From: Microbacteriaceae bacterium
GTDB taxonomy: Bacteria; Actinomycetota; Actinomycetes; Actinomycetales; Microbacteriaceae
DNA length: 64,000 nt
Assembly: GCA_009780695.1 (NCBI GenBank)
Contig: WQZN01000010.1
Location: forward strand, 1 to 64,000
Direction of reading: 5' to 3'
The position numbers and the translations under genes were made by a program. Below the pieces are notes generated by a model, which worked only from the letters and a program-made list of their open reading frames with translations, did not search any database and was not told the origin of the DNA. Positions 17,422-26,667 of this stretch are shown one piece after another. Numbering within the stretch: the first letter of the stretch is position 1; each line of letters opens with the position of its first letter.

Positions 17422-19389
17422 GTGACGAACACGACTGCGGAGGGAAAGCCGCTCAAGGACTGGTTCCTGAGAGGCATGACCGACATCCGAGGCACCCAGG
17501 TCGGGCCGCACAGCGCCGACTCGGAGAAGCCCGCCTCGTGGTGGCGCGTCATGTGCCTCACGGGCCTCGACTACTTCTCGACCCTCGGCTACCAGCCGGC
17601 CATCGCGGCCCTGGCCGCGGGCCTCATCGCCCCGTTCGCCACCGTGGTCCTCATCCTCCTCACGCTCTGCTGCGCGCTGCCCGTCTACCGCCGGGTCGCG
17701 CGCGAGAGCTTCAAGGGCTCGGGCTCGATCGCCATGCTCGAGCGCCTGCTGCCCTACTGGTGGGGCAAGCTCTTCGTGCTCGTCCTGCTCGGCTTCGCCG
17801 CGACCGACTTCATGATCACGATGACGCTGTCGGCGGCGGACGCCACGGCGCACGCCCTCGAGAACCCCCTGACCCCCGGGTGGATGTCGGGCACCGGCTG
17901 GCAGATCGGCATCACCCTCATCCTGCTCGCGGCCCTCGCGGCCGTCTTCCTGCGCGGCTTCCGCGAGGCGATCGGCATCGCCGTCGTCCTGGTCGCCGTC
18001 TACCTCGTCCTCAACGCCGTCGTCGTGGTGGTCGCGCTCACCCACATCGCCGACCACCCGTTCCTCGTCCATGACTGGTGGTCCGCGATGTTCCGCGCGA
18101 ACGGCAACTGGTTCGCCGTCATCGGCATCTCGCTGCTCGTCTTCCCCAAGCTCGCGCTCGGCATGTCGGGCTTCGAGACCGGCGTCGCCGTCATGCCGCA
18201 GATCAAGGGCGGCCCGCACGACACCGCCCGCATGCCGATCGGCCGCATCCATGGCACGAAGCGCCTGCTGCTCACCGCGTCGCTCATCATGAGCGCGTTC
18301 CTCATCACCTCGAGCTTCACGACGACGCTGCTGATCCCGCAGAAGGAGTTCCAGGCCGGCGGCCATGCGAACGGCCGCGCGCTCGCGTATCTGGCCCACG
18401 AGTACCTCGGCTCGGGCTTCGGCACGGTGTACGACATCTCGACCATCTGCATCCTGTGGTTCGCCGGCGCCTCAGCCATGGCCGGTCTGCTCAACCTCGT
18501 GCCGCGCTATCTGCCCCGGTACGGCATGGCACCGCAGTGGGCGTCCGCCGTGCGTCCGCTCGTCGTCGTCTTCGCCCTCATCGCCTTCCTCATCACGCTG
18601 GTCTTCCGCGCGAATGTCGACGCGCAGGGCGGCGCGTACGCGACCGGTGTGCTGGTCCTGATGACCTCGGCGGCCGTCGCCGTCACGGTGTCGGCGTTCC
18701 GACATCGGCAGAAGAAGCGCGTGTGGGCCTTCGGCTTCGTCACCGTCGCGTTCCTCTACTCGACCATCGTCAACGTCATCGAGCGGCCGGACGGCGTGCG
18801 CATCGCGGCGCTCTTCATCCTCGGCATCCTCGTCATCTCGTTCATCTCGCGCGCCAAGCGCTCGTTCGAGGTGCGCGCGAAGGCCGTCACGTTCGACGGC
18901 GTCGCCGAGTCGTGGCTGCAGGAGGACGCCGAGGACGAGTCCGGCGTGATCCGCATCGTGGCGCACGAGCCGGGCCCCGACACCGCCGAGGAGTACGCGG
19001 CCAAGAGCAAGTCCGAGCGCTACTACAGCCACCTGCCCGCCGCGAGCCGTCTGCTGTTCCTCGAGGTGCTGCCCAAGCCCCGCACGAAGGAGGACTCGTC
19101 CGACTTCGTCGAGGAGCTGTACGTGCGCGGGGTCGAGAAGCACGGCTTCCGCGTGCTGCAGCTCGAGAGCATCTCGATCCCGAACGCGATCGCCGCGGTG
19201 CTGCTCGAGGTGCGCGACCAGACCGGCATCGTGCCGAGCGTCTACTTCCAGTGGAACGAGGGCAACCCGATCTCCAACATGGCGCGCTTCCTGCTCGACG
19301 GCTCGGGCGAGATCGCGCCCGTCACACGCGAGGTGCTGCGCGAGGCCGAGAAGAATCCGAAGCGCCGGCCCATCGTGCACGTGAGCTGA
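17422..19389 (+). CDS. APC-superfamily permease with cytoplasmic C-terminal domain
   Basis: A 655-residue transporter. Residues 40-480 carry about twelve membrane helices; [15 protein letters not shown] near residue 48 and the GMSGFETGV segment near 250 are typical of this actinobacterial amino-acid permease type, which is distantly KUP-like. Residues 485-655 form a soluble cytosolic domain ([26 protein letters not shown]) that probably regulates transport. The substrate could be an amino acid or potassium. A c-di-AMP riboswitch was considered for the short leader and not supported. Confidence 0.8.
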   Translation: MTNTTAEGKPLKDWFLRGMTDIRGTQVGPHSADSEKPASWWRVMCLTGLDYFSTLGYQPAIAALAAGLIAPFATVVLILLTLCCALPVYRRVARESFKGSGSIAMLERLLPYWWGKLFVLVLLGFAATDFMITMTLSAADATAHALENPLTPGWMSGTGWQIGITLILLAALAAVFLRGFREAIGIAVVLVAVYLVLNAVVVVVALTHIADHPFLVHDWWSAMFRANGNWFAVIGISLLVFPKLALGMSGFETGVAVMPQIKGGPHDTARMPIGRIHGTKRLLLTASLIMSAFLITSSFTTTLLIPQKEFQAGGHANGRALAYLAHEYLGSGFGTVYDISTICILWFAGASAMAGLLNLVPRYLPRYGMAPQWASAVRPLVVVFALIAFLITLVFRANVDAQGGAYATGVLVLMTSAAVAVTVSAFRHRQKKRVWAFGFVTVAFLYSTIVNVIERPDGVRIAALFILGILVISFISRAKRSFEVRAKAVTFDGVAESWLQEDAEDESGVIRIVAHEPGPDTAEEYAAKSKSERYYSHLPAASRLLFLEVLPKPRTKEDSSDFVEELYVRGVEKHGFRVLQLESISIPNAIAAVLLEVRDQTGIVPSVYFQWNEGNPISNMARFLLDGSGEIAPVTREVLREAEKNPKRRPIVHVS

Positions 19390-19406
19390 GCGGGACGGGT
19401 CGGCGG

Positions 19407-19426
19407 GGCCGCCTCATCAGGCGGCC
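19407..19426. terminator. Bidirectional hairpin between convergent genes
   Basis: GGCCGCCT, loop CATC and AGGCGGCC form a perfect 8-bp stem in the 43 bases between the APC permease stop and the minus-strand hydrolase stop. Confidence 0.7.
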
Positions 19427-19432
19427 GTCCGA

Positions 19433-20425
19433 TCAGTCGAGGATGACGCGGCCGCTGACCTGGCCGATGAACCGCTGCAGGTGCTCGTACACCTCGAGGG
19501 ACTCGGGCCGGGCGGCGTCCTGCTGCCAGGTGTGCTCGGTGCCCCGCGCGTCCCAGCCGTAGCTGACGAACTCGACGGGGATGCCGTGCGCCTTCGCGCT
19601 CTCGGTGAAGTTGACGTTCGCGCGATAGAAGATGTCGCGCTCGCTCGTCGTCACGAGGACGGGCGGGTAGTTCTCGTCGAGCCACTCGATGGGGCTGAGC
19701 CAACGGGATGCCTTCTCGAGCGATGCCGGCTTCATCCGGTGCCGGCGGTACCCGGGCAGCAGCATCCGCGCGAAGTCGTGGCTCATGATGAAGCCCTGCT
19801 CGAACACCACGGAGAAGTCGACCGCACCGCAGTGCAGCACGAGGCCGCCGAGTTCCTCACGTGTGATCGCGGGGCGCAGGTGGAAGTGGTCGGCGAGCTC
19901 GGGACGGGTCGTGGTCGCGCCGATCAGCGCCGCGATCTGCGCACCGGCCGAGTCGCCGCCGAGGACGATCTTCGCGGGGTCGCCGCCGTGCTCGCCGATG
20001 TGGTTCACGACCCAGCGCAGCGCGTCGTTCGCGTCGTGCAGCATGTGCCGCATGCCGAAGCCGCCGCCGCGCAGCCCCGCGCGCCGGTAGTTCACGTTGA
20101 CGACGACGATGCCCGTGTCGGCCTGCACCGCACAGTACTTCGTGAGTGCGGACTTGTCGCCGCTCGTCCAGCCGCCGCCGTGGAAGTACACGTAGACCGG
20201 CAGCTTCTGCCGGTTCTCGATGGCACGGTGCGGGGTGAGCACGTCGAGCCGGTGGCCCGGGTGGTGGTCGCCGACGTAGTCGACGTCGAGCAGGTAGTCG
20301 ACCGAGCGCAGCGGGTTCGCGTTGAGCATGCGCGACTGCAGCGGCGCGAACGGCAGCATCATCGCGGTCCACAGCCAGGGACCGACGGGGAACGGGGCGG
20401 TGCGGCTACCCGCGCGACGCGGCAT
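19433..20425 (-). CDS. Alpha/beta-hydrolase fold-3 (HSL-family) esterase
   Basis: A 330-residue carboxylesterase/lipase. The oxyanion-hole motif HGGGW (YFHGGGWTSGDKS), the nucleophile elbow GGDSAGAQ and late Asp and His (TSERDIF, TEHTWQQ) define the hormone-sensitive-lipase group. A hydrophobic stretch at residues 10-25 (PVGPWLWTAMMLPFAP) could be a membrane anchor or signal. The ATG at 20425 is chosen; it overlaps the end of the upstream gene by 20 bases, indicating coupling. The substrate is unknown. Confidence 0.87.
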   Translation of the reverse strand: MPRRAGSRTAPFPVGPWLWTAMMLPFAPLQSRMLNANPLRSVDYLLDVDYVGDHHPGHRLDVLTPHRAIENRQKLPVYVYFHGGGWTSGDKSALTKYCAVQADTGIVVVNVNYRRAGLRGGGFGMRHMLHDANDALRWVVNHIGEHGGDPAKIVLGGDSAGAQIAALIGATTTRPELADHFHLRPAITREELGGLVLHCGAVDFSVVFEQGFIMSHDFARMLLPGYRRHRMKPASLEKASRWLSPIEWLDENYPPVLVTTSERDIFYRANVNFTESAKAHGIPVEFVSYGWDARGTEHTWQQDAARPESLEVYEHLQRFIGQVSGRVILD

Positions 20426-20822
20426 CGAGTTCCGCCAGGAGTGCCCCTGCGTAGGCGGTCTCAGGGTCGTCTGCATCGAATTCCTGCCGTTCGGCGCCGT
20501 CGCGCAGAGCCACTCGCCACCGGCCGTCGCCCAGTGCTTCCAACCTCGAGAACGCGGTGCCGAGGGCCTGCCGCAGTTGGTCTTCGCGCGGCATCCACAG
20601 CGCCTGCTCGAGCGCGACCGAGTCGAGGGCCCACTCGGTCGTGCCGTTGAAGCCGAGGATCGTGCCGGTGTCGAACTCGTGCGGCTCGACCGTCATGTCG
20701 GAGACCGTGAAGGTCTCGTCGCCCGCGAACTCGGGCCCGTCTATCCGGAAGAAGTCGCCGGATGCCGGGTGCCATTCGAGCCCGGCGCCCCGCAGGCGCC
20801 GAGCGAGCGGACTCGCGATCAC
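20406..20822 (-). CDS. Conserved hypothetical protein, actinobacterial
   Basis: A 138-residue soluble protein. It begins with SPLARRLRGAGLEW and contains FTVSDMTVE, GFNGTTEWALDSV and PREDQLRQALG, a pattern I recognise as widespread in actinobacteria, sometimes labelled as pilus assembly protein CpaE without real support. No catalytic motif, membrane segment or ATPase motif is visible, so the CpaE label is not adopted. It overlaps the downstream esterase gene by 20 bases, which suggests a functional link. Confidence 0.75.
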   Translation of the reverse strand: MIASPLARRLRGAGLEWHPASGDFFRIDGPEFAGDETFTVSDMTVEPHEFDTGTILGFNGTTEWALDSVALEQALWMPREDQLRQALGTAFSRLEALGDGRWRVALRDGAERQEFDADDPETAYAGALLAELDAASRG

Positions 20823-20849
20823 ACGCTCATTATGAACCGCGAACCGGCG

Positions 20850-20861
20850 CCCCGGCCGGGG
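20850..20861. terminator. Short GC palindrome after the MDR oxidoreductase
   Basis: CCCCGGCCGGGG lies about 30 bases past the stop of the minus-strand oxidoreductase at 20893. It is a weak terminator candidate without a T-run. Confidence 0.35.
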
Positions 20862-20892
20862 GCTTGCTATGCGCCCGCTGAAAGCTGCACGA

Positions 20893-21840
20893 CTATCGCG
20901 TGACGACGACGACCTTGCCGCGCACGTGACCGGTCTGCAGCAGCGCGTAGGCGTCGACGACGCGCTCGACCGGGAAGACCGCCTCGATCGGCACTACGAC
21001 GCGCCCCTCCGCGACGAGCCGCACGACCTCGGCGAACTGCTCCATCGTCGCCTGCGGGTTGCCGACGCCCTGCGCGCCGCGATGGCCGCGGGCGGCGATC
21101 GTGTTGATGCGGTCGAGCGGGATGCCGAGCGCCAGCGCCGCGTCGACACTCTCCGGCCCGTGGTTGTCGAGCGCCGCCGTGAAGCCCTGCGGCACGGCAT
21201 CCTGCAACCGCTCCATCAGGCCGTCGCCGTAGGCGACGGGCACCACGCCGAGCCCGCGCAGGAAGTCGTGGTTGCGCTCGCTCGCCGTGCCGACCACGGT
21301 CGCGCCGCGCAGCACCGCGAGCTGCGCGGCGATCACGCCCACTCCCCCGGCGGCGGCGCTGACGAGCACCGTGTCACCGTGCCCGACCCCGACGGCGTCG
21401 AGTGCGGCGATCGCCGTGCGCCCCGCGACCGGCAGCGCGGCCGCGGTGTCGTAGTCGAGGGCGGCGGGCTTGGCGAGCAGGATGCCGTCGCGGCCGCCGT
21501 CCCCGCCCTCGGCCCGCACGATCACGAAGTCGCCGACGCCGTGGTGCCTCCGGCCACCGAGCACGGCATCCCCGAGCACGAAGCCGGCCACGCCCTCCCC
21601 GAGCTCGTCGATGTCGCCCGCGAAGTCGAAGCCGGCTCCGATGCCGGCCGACGGGTCAACGAGCCCGTAGTTCGCCGCGCCGACCACCGAGGCCATGATC
21701 TTGAAGTCGACCGGGTTGAGGCCGGAAGCGCGCACCTGCACGCGCACCTCGCCGGGGCCGGGGTGCGGCGGCTCGTCGTGGACGACGCGCAGCACGTCTG
21801 CCACGGCGCCGAAGCGGTCGAATCGGGCGAAGCGTGCCAT
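20893..21840 (-). CDS. Zinc-independent MDR oxidoreductase (quinone reductase type)
   Basis: A 315-residue medium-chain dehydrogenase/reductase. It has the N-terminal GroES-like fold (GEVRVQVRASGLNPVDFK) and an NADPH-binding Rossmann segment (VSAAAGGVGVIAAQLA) near residue 160. Zinc-binding cysteines are absent, as in quinone reductases. The ATG at 21840 is used because a much longer upstream reading overlaps the divergent S9 peptidase. The intergenic space to that gene is only 24 bases. Confidence 0.9.
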   Translation of the reverse strand: MARFARFDRFGAVADVLRVVHDEPPHPGPGEVRVQVRASGLNPVDFKIMASVVGAANYGLVDPSAGIGAGFDFAGDIDELGEGVAGFVLGDAVLGGRRHHGVGDFVIVRAEGGDGGRDGILLAKPAALDYDTAAALPVAGRTAIAALDAVGVGHGDTVLVSAAAGGVGVIAAQLAVLRGATVVGTASERNHDFLRGLGVVPVAYGDGLMERLQDAVPQGFTAALDNHGPESVDAALALGIPLDRINTIAARGHRGAQGVGNPQATMEQFAEVVRLVAEGRVVVPIEAVFPVERVVDAYALLQTGHVRGKVVVVTR

Positions 21841-21864
21841 GCCCGCAACGCTAACGTGGTGAGG

Positions 21865-24042
21865 GTGACCGAGTCCGCCCCCGTGGCCAAGAAAGTCCCG
21901 TTCGAGCGCACCTTCCACGGCGACGTCGTCGTCGACGAGTACGAGTGGCTGCGTGCCAAGGACGACCCCGAGGTCGTCGCGCACCTCACCGCCGAGAATG
22001 CCTACACCGAGGCGCGCAACGCGCACCTCGCGCCGCTGCGCGCGGCGATCTTCGACGAGATCAAGTCGCGCACCCTCGAGACCGACCTGAGCGTGCCCGT
22101 GCGCGAGGGCGGCTGGTGGTACTACTCGCGCTCGTTCGAGGGCAGGCAGTACGGCGTGCAGTGCCGCGCACCGATCACCGGGCCCGATGACTGGACGCCG
22201 CCGCGCCCGGCCGAGGTCGACGCTGCCCAGGCCGCCGTGCCCGGCGAGCAGGTGCTCTTCGACGCGAACGTCGAGGCCGCGGGCCACGACTTCTTCTCGC
22301 TCGGCACCTTCGACGTCTCGACCGACGGCACGCTGCTCGCCTATGCGGTCGACGTCGAGGGCGACGAGCGGTACACCCTGCGCGTGCGCGACCTCGCGAC
22401 GGGTGCGGACCTCGACGACGAGGTGCCCGACACCTCGTCCGGCGCGTTCTTCTCCCCCGACGGGCGCTTCGTGTTCTACACGACCGTCGACGACGCCTGG
22501 CGGCCCGACACCGTGTGGCGGCACGAGCTCGGCACGCCGGCATCCGCCGACGTCACGGTCTTCCACGAGCCCGACGAGGCGTTCTGGGTGGGCGCGGGTC
22601 TGACCCGCAGCCGGCACTACATCGAGGTCGGCGCATCGTCGTCCGTGACGAGTGAGTCGTGGCTGATCGATGCGGATGCCCCGACATCCGCCCCGCGCAT
22701 CGTGTGGCCCCGCCGCGACGGCGTGGAGTACGAGGTCGAGCACGCGATCGTCGGCGGCGAGGACCGCCTGCTCATCCTGCACAACGACGGCGCCCCGAAC
22801 TTCGAGCTCGTCGAGGTGCCGGCGTCAGACCCGTCCGCGACACCGCGCGTGCTGATTGGACACGACCCGGCTGAACGGCTCGAGGGCGTTGATGCTTTCG
22901 CGCAGCGCCTTGTCGTCGAGTATCGGCGGAAAGGGCTAACGCGCCTCGACGTCCTCGAGTTGAGCGGCGCCCCCGCCGCGCACGACGGCGATGGTGTCGG
23001 TGACTACGACGGCGCATACGGCTGGCGGGTCGAGCTGAAGTTCGATGAACCGCTGTACACGGTGGGCATGGGCGCCAACCCCGAGTGGCACCAGCCGACG
23101 ATCCGCCTCGGCTACGGCTCGATGGTGACGCCGTCGACCGTGCTCGACTACGAGCCCGCGACGGGCGAGCGCCGCGTGCTCAAGCAGCAGCCCGTGCTCG
23201 GCGGCTACGACCCGGCGCGCTACGCCCAGCGTCGCGAGTGGGCCGTCGCCGAGGACGGCACGCGCGTGCCGATCTCGCTCGTCTACCGGCGCGACCTCGT
23301 CGACGCGGGGAACGACGGCGCACCGGGGATGCCGGCGCCGCTCGAGCTGTACGGCTACGGCTCGTATGAGCACAGCATCGACCCGTCGTTCTCGATCGCG
23401 CGCCTGTCTCTGCTCGACCGTGGCGTCGTGTTCGCGGTCGCGCACGTGCGCGGCGGCGGCGAGCTCGGCCGGTTCTGGTACGAGGACGGCAAGAAGCTCA
23501 CGAAGAAGAACACCTTCACCGACTTCGTCGCGTGCGCGCGGCATTTGATCGACTCCGGCTGGACGACGCCCGAGCGCATGGTCGCCGAGGGCGGCAGCGC
23601 GGGCGGCCTGCTGATGGGCGCGGTCGCCAACCTCGCGCCCGAACTGTTCGCCGGCATCCTCGCCGACGTCCCGTTCGTCGACGCGCTGACCTCGATCCTC
23701 GATCCGTCGCTGCCGCTCACGGTCATCGAGTGGGACGAGTGGGGCGACCCGCTGCACGACGCCGCCGTGTACGAGTACATGCGCTCGTACACACCGTACG
23801 AGAACGTGCGGCTGGGTGCCGCCTACCCGCCGATCCTCGCGGCGACGAGCCTCAACGACACACGCGTGCTCTACGTCGAGCCCGCCAAGTGGGTGGCGCG
23901 CCTGCGCGAGCTCGGTGCGGATGCCCAGCTCAAGATCGAGATGGCCGCCGGTCACGGCGGCGTCTCGGGTCGTTACAACGCGTGGCGCCAGCGCGCGTGG
24001 GAACTCGCCTGGCTGCTCGACCGACTGGGCCTGGCGGGTTGA
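21865..24042 (+). CDS. S9 prolyl oligopeptidase family, oligopeptidase B-like
   Basis: A 725-residue serine peptidase that cleaves short peptides after basic or prolyl residues. Residues 1-420 form the beta-propeller (opening PFERTFHGDVVVDEYEWL). The C-terminal alpha/beta-hydrolase domain has the nucleophile in EGGSAGGLLMG (near residue 575), Asp in SLNDTRV and His in AAGHGGVSGRY. No signal peptide is seen, so it is cytosolic. GTG 21865 is chosen; in-frame GTGs at 21856 and 21859 are possible. Codons between about 22845 and 23000 look unlike the rest of the gene. Confidence 0.93.
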   Translation: MTESAPVAKKVPFERTFHGDVVVDEYEWLRAKDDPEVVAHLTAENAYTEARNAHLAPLRAAIFDEIKSRTLETDLSVPVREGGWWYYSRSFEGRQYGVQCRAPITGPDDWTPPRPAEVDAAQAAVPGEQVLFDANVEAAGHDFFSLGTFDVSTDGTLLAYAVDVEGDERYTLRVRDLATGADLDDEVPDTSSGAFFSPDGRFVFYTTVDDAWRPDTVWRHELGTPASADVTVFHEPDEAFWVGAGLTRSRHYIEVGASSSVTSESWLIDADAPTSAPRIVWPRRDGVEYEVEHAIVGGEDRLLILHNDGAPNFELVEVPASDPSATPRVLIGHDPAERLEGVDAFAQRLVVEYRRKGLTRLDVLELSGAPAAHDGDGVGDYDGAYGWRVELKFDEPLYTVGMGANPEWHQPTIRLGYGSMVTPSTVLDYEPATGERRVLKQQPVLGGYDPARYAQRREWAVAEDGTRVPISLVYRRDLVDAGNDGAPGMPAPLELYGYGSYEHSIDPSFSIARLSLLDRGVVFAVAHVRGGGELGRFWYEDGKKLTKKNTFTDFVACARHLIDSGWTTPERMVAEGGSAGGLLMGAVANLAPELFAGILADVPFVDALTSILDPSLPLTVIEWDEWGDPLHDAAVYEYMRSYTPYENVRLGAAYPPILAATSLNDTRVLYVEPAKWVARLRELGADAQLKIEMAAGHGGVSGRYNAWRQRAWELAWLLDRLGLAG

Positions 24043-24061
24043 GCCCGGCCGGCCGCTGACC

Positions 24062-24079
24062 CGGCTGAGGGATCAGCCG
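24062..24079. terminator. Short hairpin overlapping the pfk stop codon
   Basis: CGGCTGA, loop GGGA and TCAGCCG form a 7-bp stem between the convergent S9 peptidase and pfk genes, including the pfk stop. A weak terminator candidate. Confidence 0.35.
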
Positions 24080-25098
24080 AAGAGCAGCGCCGCCTCTTCC
24101 CACCGCTTGCGCGGCACGGAGTTGAGGCGGCGGGTGGCCTCGGTGATGCTCACGTCGACGACATCGGTGCCGCGCAGGGCCACCATGGTGCCCCAACGGC
24201 CCTCCTGCACGGCGTCCACCGCGGCCATGCCGAAGCGGGTCGCGAGCACGCGGTCGAACGCGCTCGGAGCGCCGCCGCGCTGGATGTGGCCGATGACGGT
24301 CGCGCGGGACTCGATGCCCGTGCGCTCCTCGATCATGGGCGCGAGCACGTCGGCGATGCCGCCGAGCAGCGGGCGGCCGAAGGGATCGAGGCCCTTGTGC
24401 GAGTGCGCACCGTCCATCGTGGGCAGGTGGAAGCCCTCGCTGACGACGATGACGGGCGCGCGGCCGCGGTCGCGGACCGACTCGACCCACTCGCAGATCT
24501 GCTCGATCGTGGTCGACACCTCGGGAATGAGGATCGCGTGGGCGCCGCCGGCCATGCCGGCGTGCAGGGCGATCCAGCCGACATAGCGGCCCATGACCTC
24601 GACGACCATGCACCGCGCGTGCGACTCGGCGGTCGTGCGCAGGCGGTCGATCGCCTCGGTCGCGATGCCGACGGCGGTGTCGAAGCCGAAGGTGTAGTCG
24701 GTCGCGTAGAGGTCGTTGTCGATCGTCTTCGGAACGCCGACGATCTTGAGGCCGTCGTCCGAGAGACGGCGCGCGGCGGTCAGAGTGCCCTCGCCACCGA
24801 TCGCGATGATCGCGTCGATGCCGTTCTTGTCGAGCACCTTCTGGATGTTCTCGGGGCCGCCGTTCGCCTCGTACGGGTTGGTGCGGCTCGAGCCGAGGAT
24901 CGTGCCGCCCTCCTTCGAGAGACCGCGGACCCGGTGCCGCGGGAGCTCCATGATGTCGCCTTCGACGACGCCCTTCCAGCCCCAGCGGAAGCCCACGAAG
25001 TCGTGCCCGTAGACACGCTCGCCCTTGAGGACCGCAGCCCTGATCACCGCGTTGAGACCCGGGCAGTCACCGCCCGAGGTCAGAATTCCGATCCGCAT
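24073..25098 (-). CDS. pfkA: 6-phosphofructokinase, group III-like
   Basis: A 341-residue phosphofructokinase phosphorylating fructose 6-phosphate. GILTSGGDCPGLNAVIRA opens the protein, PKTIDNDL carries the catalytic aspartate, and MGRYVGWIAL and GHIQRGGAPSAFDR bind sugar phosphate. The phosphoryl-donor site reads GGEGT (Gly at the position equivalent to 104 in E. coli, usual for ATP) but PKTIDND (Lys at the position equivalent to 124, usual for pyrophosphate enzymes). This mix is known for actinomycete ATP-PFKs. ATP is the likely donor. Confidence 0.95.
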   Translation of the reverse strand: MRIGILTSGGDCPGLNAVIRAAVLKGERVYGHDFVGFRWGWKGVVEGDIMELPRHRVRGLSKEGGTILGSSRTNPYEANGGPENIQKVLDKNGIDAIIAIGGEGTLTAARRLSDDGLKIVGVPKTIDNDLYATDYTFGFDTAVGIATEAIDRLRTTAESHARCMVVEVMGRYVGWIALHAGMAGGAHAILIPEVSTTIEQICEWVESVRDRGRAPVIVVSEGFHLPTMDGAHSHKGLDPFGRPLLGGIADVLAPMIEERTGIESRATVIGHIQRGGAPSAFDRVLATRFGMAAVDAVQEGRWGTMVALRGTDVVDVSITEATRRLNSVPRKRWEEAALLFG

Positions 25099-25131
25099 CC
25101 GCCGCTCCTTCTGCTCGTGAGCCTATCGACA

Positions 25132-25155
25132 CGACGGCACCCCGTGCTGCCGTCG
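25132..25155 (-). terminator. Hairpin after the CYTH gene
   Basis: CGACGGCA and TGCCGTCG flank an 8-base loop in the 80-base gap between the CYTH stop and the pfk start. It probably separates the two minus-strand units. Confidence 0.5.
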
Positions 25156-25178
25156 CACCCAAACCGCGATCTGATCGA

Positions 25179-25811
25179 TCAGGACAGGCCGAGTGCGCGG
25201 GCCAGCTTGGAACCCGACGAGGGCGGCTGCGCGCCGGCCTCCGCGAGGCGCGCCTCGATCGCGTCGAGCAGCGCGGCGCGGTCGGATGCCTCGCCGACGC
25301 TGCCCGCGTCGAGCAGCTCGACCTCCCATTCCTGCCACCGCCGCTGCGTGCCGTTCCCGGGCCCGTCGCGCAGGTCGGTCGCGAGCACGTGGTCGTCGGC
25401 GAGCTCGGCGAGCGCACCGCCGTCGGCGTCGCGCAGCACTGTCGCGATGCGGTGGTTCTGAACGCGCGCAATCGGCACGAGCGGTGCGTCGTCGATGAAC
25501 TCGGCGAGGGCGGCGCGGATATCGTCGGGCACGCCCTCGTCGTCGCCGAGCGCGAACTGCTGCTCGCGGCGCCCTTCCTCGAGCGGCGGCCACTTGATGT
25601 GCCAGCCGGCGTCGTGGCCGCCGACGCGGCGACGCATGGCGATGCGGCGCCGTGCGAGCGCGAGGTCGACGGTGTCGTAGTAGGTCGCGTCGAGGTCGTA
25701 AGCGTCGGATTCATCGGCGGATGCCACGCGCCCGGCGCCCACGAGAGAGGGCACCTGCGCCGCCGCGTCGACGTCGTACTTCCGCTCGATCTCCACTGCG
25801 CCGGAACCCAT
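25179..25811 (-). CDS. CYTH-domain triphosphatase-like protein
   Basis: A 210-residue CYTH protein. VEIERKYDV near the N-terminus is the ExExK hallmark, followed by YYDTVDLALARRRIAMRRR, WHIKWP and a late EWEVELL acidic strand, all parts of the triphosphate tunnel fold. Family members hydrolyse inorganic triphosphate or thiamine triphosphate or make cAMP. There is no CHAD domain. ATG 25811 lies closer to the domain and follows GGGG; ATG 25829 would add six residues. It is divergent from the PIG-L gene. Confidence 0.85.
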   Translation of the reverse strand: MGSGAVEIERKYDVDAAAQVPSLVGAGRVASADESDAYDLDATYYDTVDLALARRRIAMRRRVGGHDAGWHIKWPPLEEGRREQQFALGDDEGVPDDIRAALAEFIDDAPLVPIARVQNHRIATVLRDADGGALAELADDHVLATDLRDGPGNGTQRRWQEWEVELLDAGSVGEASDRAALLDAIEARLAEAGAQPPSSGSKLARALGLS

Positions 25812-25905
25812 GACCCCAGTGTGCGGCATGCCGGCGCGCGATCTCGAATCAGCGGGCGCGGCAGGGGCGACGCCGCCCGTCGAGGTCGCTTGCTAGCGTG
25901 GCGGC

Positions 25906-26667
25906 GTGGCGACGGTGTTGGTCATTCACGCACATCCAGATGACGAGGTGTTCGCGAACGCCGGGCGCCTGGCCGCGCTCACCGCCGAGGGGCATCGCGT
26001 CGTCGGGGTGATCGCGACGGGCGGCGAAGCCGGCGAACTGCACGCCACAGGCGACCCGTCCGAGGCACTGATACGACGGCTGCAGAAATACGAGCATGCG
26101 CTCGACCGCCTCGGCGCCTCATCCTGGCAATGGCTCGAGCCCGGCGCGGAGTGGGTCGATCTGCCGAGCGGCCCCCACGTCGCGGATGCCGACCCCGGGC
26201 GCCTGCGCGCTGCCGTCGATCGCCTTTTGACCGAGCACGACCCCCACGCGGTGTTGACCGTCGGGGCGGACGGTCTCACGCGACATCCCGATCACATCGC
26301 CGTCGGCCGGGCCGTGCGCGCCGCGGTACGCGACCGATCGCTCGACGGCGGCGCCTGGGGTGCGCGGCTCCGCCGCGCCGACGTGGATGCCGGCGCCGAG
26401 CTCGCGCGCCGCTTCGCCGCAGGACGCCCGATCGGCTCGGGGCGGGTGCGCGGGACATCCGCCGAGCTCGCCGTCTTCGACGTGACGGCGCAGACAGCAA
26501 CGCGGCGAGCGGCCCTCGACGCCTACGCCGACGGTCTCGGCACCCGCACGCTCGGTGAACTGATCGGCGCGGCCGACCGGATCGGCGACTCCCTGCTGTT
26601 GCGGGCTGTCTTCGACGCCGGAGACTGGCGCACCGAGAACTACGAGCGATTGGATGCCGCGCGCTGA
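25906..26667 (+). CDS. PIG-L/LmbE-family deacetylase
   Basis: A 253-residue zinc-dependent N-deacetylase-like protein. VIHAHPDDEVFAN at the start supplies the metal-binding HPDDE motif and LTRHPDHIAVG near residue 125 supplies the second histidine set. Relatives include MshB (mycothiol synthesis) and N-acetylglucosaminyl deacetylases; this sequence lacks enough MshB-specific context to name it. It starts with GTG. Its 3' end overlaps the convergent NUDIX gene by 28 bases. Confidence 0.88.
   Translation: MATVLVIHAHPDDEVFANAGRLAALTAEGHRVVGVIATGGEAGELHATGDPSEALIRRLQKYEHALDRLGASSWQWLEPGAEWVDLPSGPHVADADPGRLRAAVDRLLTEHDPHAVLTVGADGLTRHPDHIAVGRAVRAAVRDRSLDGGAWGARLRRADVDAGAELARRFAAGRPIGSGRVRGTSAELAVFDVTAQTATRRAALDAYADGLGTRTLGELIGAADRIGDSLLLRAVFDAGDWRTENYERLDAAR

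Noticed and set aside
20406-20822. Pilus assembly protein CpaE, as homologues are sometimes labelled
   Set aside because: There is no ATPase/receiver domain and no pilus gene nearby; the label appears to be a propagated error.
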